Shown here one piece after another: positions 24,951 to 36,118 of a stretch of DNA of 64,000 nt (position 1 is the stretch's first letter; every line of letters begins with the position of its first letter). The notes under the pieces are model-generated. The model had not been told where the DNA came from and did not search any database. It saw only the letters and a list, made by a program, of their open reading frames with translations. Where the stretch lies: assembly GCF_035594125.1 (NCBI RefSeq), contig NC_087191.1, positions 2,094,501-2,158,500 on the forward strand. The letters run 5' to 3'. The DNA is from Scylla paramamosain. Taxonomy: Eukaryota; Arthropoda; Malacostraca; Decapoda; Portunidae. Position numbers and translations under genes: made by a program.

Positions 24951-26072
24951 TTAAATATCAAAGTGCAAAAACACATGAAAAGCACTCTATATCGATAAAT
25001 AAAACATTTAAAAAACGTGTATTTGGAGTGTTTTTTTTTTCCATTGTAATGTATCATAACGTCACATTACATATAAAGCACCTTTTATGAAGAAAGGAAA
25101 AAAAAAACGAAATTTCCAGAAACTTGTCTTTTGAGTTTTTATGAGCGTTATAGACAGCAAAAAAGTTAAAATGCACTAAAATCACCCTATAAGGGAATAC
25201 AAAACATTATTACAAAAAAAACAAGTCTTTTGAGTGTTTTGAACTTCTTTCGTACCAAAACGTTAAGACGAATACAAAACACCCTTTGTTAAGAAAGAAA
25301 ATACAAGTTATTAAAAATAAACATGTATTTAAAGTGTTTTTGAACATGTTACGTACAAAAACACGAAAAAAAAGGATGAAAAATACTCTACATAAAGATC
25401 CAAAATGAAATTACCAGAGACGTGCATTACAAGTATTTTGAGTTTCTTAGTCACCAAAACGTTAAAACACATGAATAGCACTTTATATGGAGGAACAGAG
25501 CAACCTTGCGATAAACGTCTATTTTGAGTTATTTCATATGGTTAGGTACCAAAGCGCCAAAATGCATGCAATAAACCCTACATGAGGAAAGGCAACAAAT
25601 TTTCCAGAAACTTGCTTTTTCTTAGTTTTTTTTTTTTTTAGCGTGTTGTGCATAACGCATAAAAAAAACGCATGGAAAGAAAAAAAAACATGGAAAAAAG
25701 AGTCTCGAGTGTTTTTGAGCTTCATACGTACTAAATCGCTAAAACGCATACAAAATAACCTTTATAGAGGATTAGAATATTGCAAAAAAAAAAAAAGAGT
25801 ATTTTGAGTGTTTTTGAGATTATTATTAAAAAAAAAATAACGCCAAAAATGCATGCAAAATACCCTATATGGGGAAACGAAAGAGAATTACCAGAGACGC
25901 GTATTATGAATGTTATTAAGCATCTTGGGTGCCAAAACTGTAAAATACATGAATATGCATTTTATCTATATGGAAAACCAGAACATTACCGAAAATGTGT
26001 ATCTTGAGTGTTTTTCACATCGTTAGCAACCAAAACGCAAAAATTCATTCGAAGCCTCCTATAAGGGGAAAG

Positions 26073-26230
26073 GTTTTCCCCATCCCCATAATTTCCATGC
26101 ATTTTAGCTTAATAGTGCGTAACACGCTCTAAAACACTCAAATGACACGTTTCTGGAAAATTTGTTCCCTTTCCTAATGTTGGGTTTATTGCATCCATTT
26201 TTGGCGTTTTGGTACCTTACAATGTGAAAT
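26073..26230 (-). repeat. Inverted B-C monomer segment
   Basis: Direct monomer sequence ends in ggggaaagg. The next 158 bp read in reverse: on the minus strand a B monomer starts atttcacattgtaaggtacc and continues into a C monomer (gcgtgttacgca). The minus-strand phrase gcaataaaccc..aacaaattttccag is private to this inversion and to 25,545-25,620. This suggests the inverted copy was made from a neighbour about 500 bp upstream. Direct orientation returns at 26,231 inside a B-monomer end. Confidence 0.88.
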
Positions 26231-26584
26231 ACATTACCAGAAAAGTGTCTTTTGAGTGTTTTGGAGCACGTTCGGCACAAAAAACGCACCAAAAAGCATG
26301 GAATTCACCCTGTTTGGTAATACAAAGCAATATTACGAAAAACGTGTCTGTTGAGCGTCTTTGATCTTCTTACGTGCCAAAACGCTAAAATGCATGCAAA
26401 GCACACTGAAAAATTATAAAAAAAGAAGCAATTTGAGTGTTTTTTGAGCTTCTTACTTACAAAAACGTCAAAAAGCATGGAAAATACCTTATATAAGTAA
26501 ATAAAAAAAAATCCGAGAAATGTGTATTATGAGTGTTTTTAAACATCAAGTACAAAAACTTGAAAGCACTTGAATAGCACTCTA

Positions 26585-27660
26585 TATGGAGAAACAGAAC
26601 AATATTACCAAAAACGAGTATTTTGAGTGTATTTCACATTGTTGGGTGCCATAACGCCAAAATGTATGAGAGCACACTATATGGAAAAAAAAAAAAAGAC
26701 ATCCACAAACATCTATTTTGAGTCTTGATAAACGTATTATGCAGAAAAAGTAAAAAAAAAAATAAAAAAAAATAAATAAAAACATAAAACACCTTATATA
26801 CGAAAAGAAAAAAAAAGACCAGAAATGTGTCTTGAGTGTGATCTACTTATGTAACAAAACAGTAAAACGCATGAAAAACACTGTTTCTGTAAAAAAACAA
26901 CATTAACATTACCAAAAACAAATATTTTAAATGTTTTTGACATGTTATGTACAAAAACGTCAAAAAGCATAGAAAGTATCTATATGAAGGAACTCTATAT
27001 GAAGAAATAGAACAACATTACCAGAAACATGTATTTGGAGTGTATTTAACATTGTCAAGTTCCAAAATGTCAAAATGTACGTAAAGCTTCCTATATTGGG
27101 AAAGAAAAAATAAGATTTTAAAAAATGTGTCTTTTGAATGTTTATCAGTATGCTAGACACAAAAACGTTAAAAAAGCATGAAAAAGCACCCTATATGAGA
27201 GAGCAAAAACAACATTACCAAAAAGGTTTCTTTTTAGCTTTTTGAGCTAAGTACGTACGAAACGCTAAAACGCCTGGAAAGTACACTTTATGCAGAAACA
27301 TGATGATATTACCCCTCCCCAAAAAAATATTGTTTTGAGCTTGTTGCGTAGAAAACGCAGCAATGCTTGGAAAGTAAACGAAAACACTTAACAAGAAACG
27401 TATATTATTACTGTTTTTGAGCTTCTTTATTACCAAAATTCTAAAACCCATAACTCTATATGGAGAAACAGATCAACATTACCAAAAACTTGTATTTTGT
27501 GTAAATTCCTCAATGATAGATAGCAAATCCTACATGTTGAAGGGAAACGAGATTTCCAGGAACGCGTCTTTTTTGTGTTTATGAGCGTACTAAGCACCAA
27601 AACAATGAAAAGTATGAAAAACACCTTATGTGAGAAAACAAAACATTACCAAAAACGTCT
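26585..27660 (+). repeat. Duplicated pentamer tract, copy 2 (partner 16,885-17,960)
   Basis: Monomer order and private words match the first tract at a nearly constant offset of about 9,700 bp. Copy 2 has an expanded A-rich segment near 26,748-26,785. Confidence 0.7.
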
Positions 27661-27786
27661 CTTTTCAGAGTTTTTGAACTGTTTACGTACCAAAACTCTA
27701 AAACTAATGCAAAACACCTTTTATGAAGAAACAGAAAGACATTACGCAAAAGAAATATTTTGAGTGTTTCGGATCTTCTTAGGTAC

Positions 27787-27830
27787 TTTCCATACATTTT
27801 GGCTTAAGAAAACGCCAGAATGTATGGAGA
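27787..27830. repeat. 17-bp imperfect hairpin from an inverted monomer fragment
   Basis: tttccatacattttggc (27,787-27,803) pairs with gccagaatgtatggaga (27,814-27,830) at 15 of 17 positions around a 10-nt loop. The left arm is an inverted copy of the catgg-core side of the monomer, inserted just after ggtac. Confidence 0.9.
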
Positions 27831-30800
27831 AACGAAAATACACTACGAAAAACATGTATTATGAGTATTTTTGAACTTCTTAGGAATCAAAACGCTAAAA
27901 CGTATGAATAGCTCTCTATATGGAGAAACAGAATATTACCAAAAAAAAAAAAAAAAAAAATTTGTGTTTCCACGTTATTAGGTGCAAAAAGGCCAAAATG
28001 CATGCAAATCCTACTTTATGGGAAAACGAAGAGACATTGTAAGAAATTTGTCTTTTGAGTGTTTTTGAGAATCTTAAGCACAAAAAGCTAAAAAGCATGG
28101 AATTTACCCTATAATTTACCCAAAACAATATTACGAAAAAAATTGTCTTTTTTTTCACTGTTTTTTAAATTCTTATGTAACAAAACGCTAAATGGCATAC
28201 AAAACACACTTAATGGAAAAATACAATAACATTATCAAAAACAATTATTTTTAGAGTTTTAACTTATTACGTACAAAATCGCTAAAATGCATGCGAAGTA
28301 CCCTATATGGGGAAACAAAAAAGACATTACGAGAAACAAGGATTACTCGTATGAGAGTTTTTGAGCTTCTTTGGTAACAAAACGCTAAAAGACATGAATA
28401 GTATGCTATACTGGGAAACAGAACCACATAACACAAAACGTGTATTTTCAGTATATTTAACGTTGTTAGGTATAAAAATGCAAAATAAATATATGCAAAG
28501 CACCCTCTATGTGGAAAGGAAACTAGATTTCAAGAAACTAGTCTTTTGAGTGTTTATGAGCGTGTAAGGCACCAAAACGCTAAATAGCATCTAAAGCACC
28601 CTATTTGGAAAAGAAAAAAAAAATTGTGATTTTTCAGTGTTTTGAACTACTCACGTACCAAACCGGTAAAGCGCATGCAAAATACCCTATATGGAGTAAG
28701 ACAATAAACAGGTATTTTGTGTTTTTCAGCTTGTTATGTACAAAAAGACATCATAAAAACGTGCATTATGAGTGTTTCTGATCTTCCTAGGTACTAAAAC
28801 ACGAAAACGCATGAGAAGCAGTTTATATATAAGAAAAATAAAAAATGAAGGAAAACAGAACATCACAAGAACCGTGTATTTTAAGAGTATTTCACTATGT
28901 GAGATAACAAAATGCCAAAATGCATGCAAAGCATCCTATATTGGGTCAGAAAACGAGATATAAAAAAAAAATGTATCTTTTGAGTGTTAATGAGCGTGTT
29001 GGGCACCAAAATGCTGAAAAACATAGAAAACACTCAATAAATGTAAAAAAAATGTCTTTTAATTGTTTTTTTTTTTATCGCATTACATACCAAAATGCTG
29101 AATATTATTACTGCATAGAAAATACACTAGATGGGGCAACGAACACATATAAGAAACGTGTATTAAGAGTGTTTTAGAGCTTCTTAGGTATCAAAAATGC
29201 TAAAACGCATGAATAACACTCTATAAGAAGAAACAGAACATGAACAAAAACGTGTACTTTGAGTGTTTTTCACATTATTAGATACCAAAATGCCAAAATG
29301 CATGCAACGTCTACTATATGAGGAAACAAAACGACATTACCAGATGTGTCTTTTGATTGTTTATGAGCGTGTTAGGCATCTAAAAGCTATAAAACATTAA
29401 GTTCACCCTATATGGTAATAGAAAACAAGTTTAAAGGATTAACTTTTAAGTGTTTTGAACTTCATACATAACAAAAACGCTAAAACGCATGTAAAACACA
29501 CTTTATATAAAAACATAATAGCATTAGTAAAAAGAAATATTTTCGAGTGATTCTGAGATTGTTTTAGAAAACTCCAAAATACATAAAAAATTACACCATA
29601 ATTACGTCATAATGTATGCAGTCCCCTATATGAGGACACAAAAAGACATTTCGAAAGCGTATATTATGAGTGTTCTTGAGCTTTTTGGGTATCATATCAC
29701 TAAAATGCATGAAAAAGAATTCTATATATAAGAAAACATTACATAAAACGTGTAATTTGAGTGTGTTTTACTTTGGTAGTACTTAAACTTGAAAATAACT
29801 CCAAACAGAAAAATAAAAAAAATAAATAAATAAAAATCCTCTTCCAGGAGAAACACAATAACATTATCAAAATCAAGTATTTAACGTGTATTTGAGTGTC
29901 CAAAAACACCAAAATGCATTGAGAGTATATTTCTAAACAAAATGACTTTACGAGAAACATGTAATAGGAGTGTTTTTTGAGCTTCTTAGGTACAAATACG
30001 CTAAAACTTATGAATAGCATTCTATACGGAGAAACAGAACAACATTAACAAAAAAAGGTGTATTTTTAATGTCTATTACATAGGTACTATAACTTGAAAA
30101 TGCCTGAAAAGCCTCTAAAAGGGGAAACGAAACGAAATTACCAGAAACGTGTCTTTTATTTATTTTTTTTAATTCTTTGCCTCTTAGGCACTAAAACACT
30201 AAATAGCCTGGAAATCAATCTTTATGGGAAAAAAAATAATAATACAAAAAATCATCTGAGTGTTTTAAACTTTTTACATAGCAAAGCGCTAAAACGTACT
30301 CTATGAGGGAAAACGGAAAGACATTACGAGAAACTTATATTATTTTTTATTTTTTATTTTTTGTTTTACGTTCTTAGGTACCAAAAACAACATAATAAGT
30401 GTTAATATCACTGCATGTGGGGAAACAGAACAACATTAACAAAAATGTGCATTTTGAGTGTTCTTACCTAAAACGCTAAAATGCCGGCAAAGCCTTTCAT
30501 ACAAGGAAACGAAACGGCCTTACAAGAGACATGTTTTTTAAATGTATTAGAACGCATTAAGCATTAAGAAGCATGGAAATCATCCTCTATGGGAATACAA
30601 AACAGCAAAAACGCGTGCATTGAATGTTTTTGAACTTCTTATGTACCAAAATGTTAAAATGCATGCAAAAAATACGCTATGTAGAAACAGAATAATATTA
30701 TCAAAAATAAGAATTTATAGTTTTTCAGCTTGTTACGTAGAAAATGCAACAATGCATGCAAAGTACCCTTAATGCGGAAAAGAACACACATTACGAGAAT

Positions 30801-31610
30801 CGTGTATTATGAGGGCTTTTGAGCTTTTTATTTTCCAAAACGTTAAAACACATGAATATATGGAGAAACAAAATAACATTACCAAAAACATATATTTTAA
30901 GAGTATTTCACAGTAAGGTACCAAAACGCCGAAATGTATGCTATGCACCCTATATGGGAAAAGGAAACGAAATTTCGAGAATCGTGTCTCTTGAGTATTT
31001 GTGAACGTGCTCGGCACCAAAATGCAAAAAAAAAAAAAAAAAAAAGCATTTAAAATATCTTATCTGGGAATACAAAAAAGCATTACCAAATATGTCATGA
31101 TTATTTTCAGCTGCATATGTACAAAAACGCTAAAACGACTGCAAAACGCTCCTTATGGATAAAAAGAATAACATTACCAAAAATAAGTATTTTCAGTGTT
31201 TTTTTTCCACCATGTTACGTAGGAAAGCATCAAAAATGCATGCAAGCATGAAGAGAGGAAAGGTCACTATGAGTGACTTGTATTAAGTGTTTTCTTTTTT
31301 TTTTATGTACCTAAACAGTAAAGCGCATGAACAGCACTCTATACAGAAAAACAGAACATTACAAAAAATAAAAGTATATTTTGAGTGCACTTCTCATTAT
31401 TAAGTACCAAAATCCCAAAATACATGCAAAACAACCTATATAATGATAAAAAAAACATATCCAGAAACTAGTCTTTACATTTTTTTATGAGCGTGATAGG
31501 CAAAAAGCATGAAAAGAATCATATATTAGAAAGAAAATATTACCAAAAACATGCGTTTTCAGTGATTTTGAGCTACTTACGTACTAAATCGCTAAAACCC
31601 ATAGAAAACC

Positions 31611-31612
<2 letters not shown>

Positions 31613-31660
<48 letters not shown>
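31613..31660 (+). repeat. (TG)24 microsatellite
   Basis: An uninterrupted 48-bp TG run replaces the second half of a monomer. It is followed by ttttagcgta, where a C monomer resumes. It is the only long dinucleotide repeat in the window. A shorter interrupted TG stretch lies near 32,347-32,372. Confidence 0.97.
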
Positions 31661-31664
<4 letters not shown>

Positions 31665-34175
31665 AGCGTATGAGGCACCAAAACGATAAAAATCATAAAA
31701 ATCATTCTATTTGGGAACAAAAAAAAAAAAAGCTTCCAAAAACAGTGTCTTTTCAGTGTTTTTGAACTTATAATGTACCAAAACGCTAAAATGCATGCCT
31801 TTTATAAAGAAGGAGAATAACCTCACGAAAAAAAGTGTTTTTAATGTTTTTGCTAAGCTTCTTACGAAGAAAAATACAAAATTCAGGAAATCTATCCTAT
31901 ATGGGAAAATGAAATAACATTACAAGAGAAGTGTATTAAGACCGTTTTTTTTTTTTTTTAGTTTCTTAGGTGCCAAAAAGCTAAAACGCATGAATAGCAC
32001 TCTGTGTGAAGAAACAAATTAATATTACTAAAAACGTTTATTTTCAGTATATTTCACACGGTTAGATATCAAAACACCAATATGCTTGCAAAGCACCATA
32101 TATGTCGAAAAGAAACGACATTTCCAGAAACATGTCTTTTTAGTGTTTATAAACGTGTTAGGCACAAAACGCACCAAAAGTACCCTACATGGAGAAACAA
32201 AGCACTTAATGGAGAGAGATAATACCATTAACAAAAATAAGTAGTATGTTTTTTTCAGCTTCTTTTGTTCAAAAGCGGAAAAAAAAATACATAGAAAGTT
32301 CCTTTGTATGAGGAAGAAGACATTACGAGAATTGTGCATTTTGAGCTTCTTTTTTTTGTGTGTGTGTTCTTTTTGTATGTGTTTTGAGCTTCTTAGATAC
32401 CAAGACGCTAAAAGGCATAAATAAAACTATATATGTAGAAAAAAAAAAACATTACCAAAAAGTTTATTTTGAGTATTTTTCACAATGTTCGATACCAAAA
32501 CACCAAAATGCGTACAAAGCACTTAATATGGAGAAATGAAACTACATTAACAAAAAGTTGTTTTGACCCCCAAAACGCTAAGATAAATAGAAGGCACCCC
32601 TATATTGGATACAAAATAATATTACGAAAAATGTTCCTTTTGAGTGATTTGTATTTTTGAGCTAACGTACCAAAACGCTAAAAATAACTGCAAAACAAAG
32701 TTTATGGAGAAACGAGATAATATTACCAGAAAACGTTTATTTTCAATTTTTTGAGCTAATTACGTACAAAATACCAAAATCCATGGAAAGTAGTGTATTT
32801 CAGAAAAAAAAAAAAGATATTAAAAAAAAACGTGTTTTATATGTTCACGACCTTCGTAAGTAGCAAAACGCCGAATCGCATTAAGGAGAAAAAGAATAGC
32901 TTTTTTTTTTTCTAAGAACTCTGTTTTCAGTGACTTTTGCATTGTTAAGTACCAAAAAAAGCTAAATGCTTGCAAAGCACTCTATATAAGAAAAGGAAAG
33001 AACATTACGATAAACGTGTTTTTGAGATTCTTTATGTACCAAAACTCTAAAACGAGTGAATAGCACTACATATGGAAAAACAGAACATTTCATATAATAA
33101 CGACAAAATGCATGGAAAAACCCTATTTGAGGTAATGAAAGAACATTACTAGGATAAGTATTATGAGTGCTTTGGATCGTCTTCGTTACTAAAACGATAA
33201 AACTCATGAATAATACTCTATCTCAGAAAGACAACAACATTATCAGCTGTTTTTTACATTCTTAAATATCAAAACGCCAAGATGCATGCAAAGCACCCTC
33301 AATTATGAATTCAAATTTCATTAACATAAACATGTCTTTTGCGTGTCCTTTAAAAGCACAAGAACACTAAAAGGAATGTAAAAAAAACTTAGTATGGGAA
33401 AAAAAATATGAAAATGTGTGTTTTGAGTGTTTTTTAACTACTTACGTATCGAAACAATAAAACACTTGCAAAACAACTTTTTATAGAGAAACTATAACAA
33501 TATTAAAAAAAAACGTGCATTTTCTGTGTTTTTCATCTTGTTACAAAACTGCAAATATGTATTGAAAGTACATTTCACCGGAAAACGAAAGAACATTACG
33601 AGAGGCGTATATTTTTAGTGTTTTTGAAGCTTCATAGGTACCAAAAAGCTAAAACGCATGAATAACACTCTATATGGAGAAAAAGAATAGCAATACAATA
33701 AATGAAACGGGGGGAAATTTGGAAAATGAAAAGACATTACGATCATGTTTTAGGAGTATTTTTTTAGTTTCTTAGATACAAAAAAAGCAAAAAAGCTTTG
33801 AATTGCACTCCATATGAAGAAACAACAATATTACCAAGAATGTGTATTTTGAGAGTTTTTTATACAGTTAAGTATGAAAACGCCAAAATGCATGCATTGT
33901 GCTCTAAATGGGGGGGGGGAAACACCATTTAGAGAAACATATCTTTTGAGTATTTTGTGCATGTTAGACAACAAAGCTTGGAAAGCACTCTATACTGGAA
34001 AACAAAACAAGTCTTTAGAAATATTTTGAGCTATATACATGCCAAAATGCAAAAACGCACGCATAACACCCCTTATGGAGACAGAGTAACATTACCAAAA
34101 ACAAGTTTTTTTTTTTCATTATCTTTGAGCAAGTTACATAAACACAAAAAAATGCATGTAAAGAAACCAATATAG

Positions 34176-34193
34176 GAAGAGAGAGAGAGAGAG
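34176..34193 (+). repeat. Short (GA)n run
   Basis: About nine GA units stand in the E-monomer position where ggaaacgaaag is expected, followed by an A run. Confidence 0.85.
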
Positions 34194-34242
34194 AAAAAAA
34201 ACAAAAAACATTACGTGAAGCGTGTATTAAAAATATTTTTGA

Positions 34243-34724
34243 GCTTCTCAAGTACTGAAAAGCTAAAACGCATGAATAATTCTCTATTTGGAAAAAAAAA
34301 ATAAAAAATAACAGTACAAAAAAAAATGTATTTAAAGTGTATTTCACACTGTTAGGTACCAAGAAGCCAAAATGCATGTAAATCACCTTATATGGAGAAA
34401 GGAAACATTTTAAGTAACGTGATTGATGAGTAATTATGGACATGTTAGGCACCAAATCGCTAAAAAGCATTGAAAGTACCATATGTGGAAAAACAATACA
34501 TTATTACCAAACACTTATCTCTCAGTGTTTTTAAGCTACTTATGTACCAAAACGCTAAAACGCAGGCAAAACACCTTTCATGGAGAAAAAGCATAACTTT
34601 ACCAAAAAACGTGTATTTTCAGAGTTTTTCAGCTTGTTACGTACAAAAATTCTAAAATGCACGGAAAGTACTATATATGGGGAAAGAAAATGATATGAAG
34701 AGAAACGTGGATTATGAGAGTTAT
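34243..34724 (+). repeat. Reference copy of the pentameric unit
   Basis: One complete A-B-C-D-E cycle: A about 102 bp, B 95, C 95, D 97 and E 93. It is the best place to derive pentamer consensus sequences. The order A to E repeats immediately downstream (A near 34,725, B near 34,815, C near 34,910, D near 35,000). Confidence 0.85.
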
Positions 34725-35706
34725 TTTCTTAGGAACCAATACGTTAAAATCCATGAATGTATCCTCTGTATGGCGAAACAAGTCTTTATTACCAAAGACG
34801 TATTTTTTTTTTTTTTCCATTGTTAGGCACCAAATGCCAAAATGTATGCAAAGCCTCCTATGTGGGGAAAGGAAACGATATTAACAGAAACGTATCTTTT
34901 GAGAGTTTTTCAACGTGTTAGGCACAATAAATGTTAAAAAGCATAGATGTCACCTCGTTTGGAAAAATAAAACATCAGCAAAAATGTGTCTTTTCACTGT
35001 TTTTGAACCACTTATATATCAAAACGCTGAAACGCATGCGAAACACCTTTTATAGAGAAACATAATACCATAACTCAAAACAAGTATTTTGAGTCTTTTT
35101 CACTTTGTTAGGTACCAAGAAGACAAAAAAAGTATACAAAACATCTTATATTGGAAAAAAAAAAAACGAGATTTCCAGAAACATTACTTTTGAGTGTTTA
35201 TGACCGCGCTAGGAACCAGAAATACTAAAAAGCATGAAAAAAAAAACACCTTATAAGTATAGCAAAAACAAGTTAAACAAAAAAAAGTCTCGTTTTAGTG
35301 TTTTCACCTATTTATCAAAACACTAAAACGTATGGAAAACGCCCTTCATGGAAAAAGTATATTTCTATTAAAAACGTGTATTTGGGGTGTTTTTCAGTTT
35401 GTTAAGTAGAAAAAATACGTGAAAAGTACTGTATATGGGGAAAAGAGAAGCCATTTCGAGGAACTTGTGTTAGATAAGTTTTTGAGCTTCTCATTTACCA
35501 AAACGCTAAAACGCACGAGTAGCACTCTTGATGCAGAAACAAAAACACAAAAAAAGACATATTTGAAATGTATTTCACATTCTTAGTTACCAAAACGCCA
35601 ATATCCATAGAAAGCATCCTAAATGGAGAGAGTTAATGAAATTTCCAGAAACGTGTCTTTCGAGTGTTTTTGAGCTTGCTAGGCACCGAAACGTCAAAAA
35701 GCATGG

Positions 35707-35718
35707 AAAAAAAAAAAA
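35707..35718 (+). repeat. Poly-A junction from pentamer back to 1.1-kb HOR
   Basis: A C monomer breaks off after gcatgg into a run of twelve A, then ccctaaagtgcat, the inside of HOR monomer M2. The join is out of register (C to M2), unlike the smoother joins at 51,556 and 56,110. Confidence 0.85.
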
Positions 35719-36070
35719 CCCTAAAGTGCATACAAAACCACCTATATGGGGAAATCAAACGACTTTGCCAGAAAACTGTCTTATGAGTGTTTTCAGCATG
35801 TTAGGCACCAAAACGATAAATAACATGGAAATCACTCTATATGGGAATCCAAAACAAAATTACTGAAAACGTGTCTTTTCGGTGTTTTACGTAGAAAAAC
35901 GCTAAAACGGATGCAAACCAACCAATATGAAAAAAAAATAGAATAACATTACCAAAAAAGGTATATTTTGAGTGTTTTTGAGCTTGTTACCTACAAAAAA
36001 GGTCAAAATGGATGCAAAGCACTCCCTATTGGGAAACAAAGGGACATTACGAGAACCGTGTATAATGAGT

Positions 36071-36118
36071 GTCTTATTATTTTCGAGCAAAAGAACTTGT
36101 GGTTCACAAGAACCACAA
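36071..36118 (+). repeat. M6 variant with extra ~22 bp (second copy)
   Basis: The same attattttcgagcaaaagaa insertion and cttgtg/cacaag stem as at 2,627-2,672, with one base changed. Two copies 33.4 kb apart imply exchange or shared descent of these units. Confidence 0.8.

Larger units (their letters stand above)
14476..35705 (+). repeat. Satellite block II: diverged pentameric (A-B-C-D-E) satellite
   Basis: Monomers here are more diverged from each other but follow a repeated order. A is gcttcttaggtacc..catgaatagcactc. B is cacattgttaggtacc..gccaaaatgcatgcaaagc. C is gcgtgttaggcacc..aaaaagcatgg..gggaatac. D is gctacttacgtacc..catgcaaaacaccctttatgg. E is gcttgttacgtacaaaaac..acattacgagaaacgtgtattatg. 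A clean example is 34,243 (A), 34,345 (B), 34,440 (C), 34,535 (D), 34,632 (E), then A again near 34,725, about 482 bp. Individual monomers are often truncated or skipped; for example E and A are missing near 35,093. Over about 21 kb I see no gene, RNA or transposon, only local low-complexity and hairpin features listed separately. Confidence 0.9.

Noticed and set aside
34015..34482. 155-codon minus-strand ORF, the longest apart from the LINE
   Set aside because: Its translation repeats with the monomer (phe/leu-rich from reversed A-rich DNA), includes the GA and poly-A runs and has no family resemblance. The hydrophobic look comes from base composition.
14476..35705. tRNA, rRNA or snRNA genes in the diverged block
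   Set aside because: I saw no tRNA B-box context, no rRNA core words and no pol III signals. All recognisable sequence fits monomers or simple repeats.
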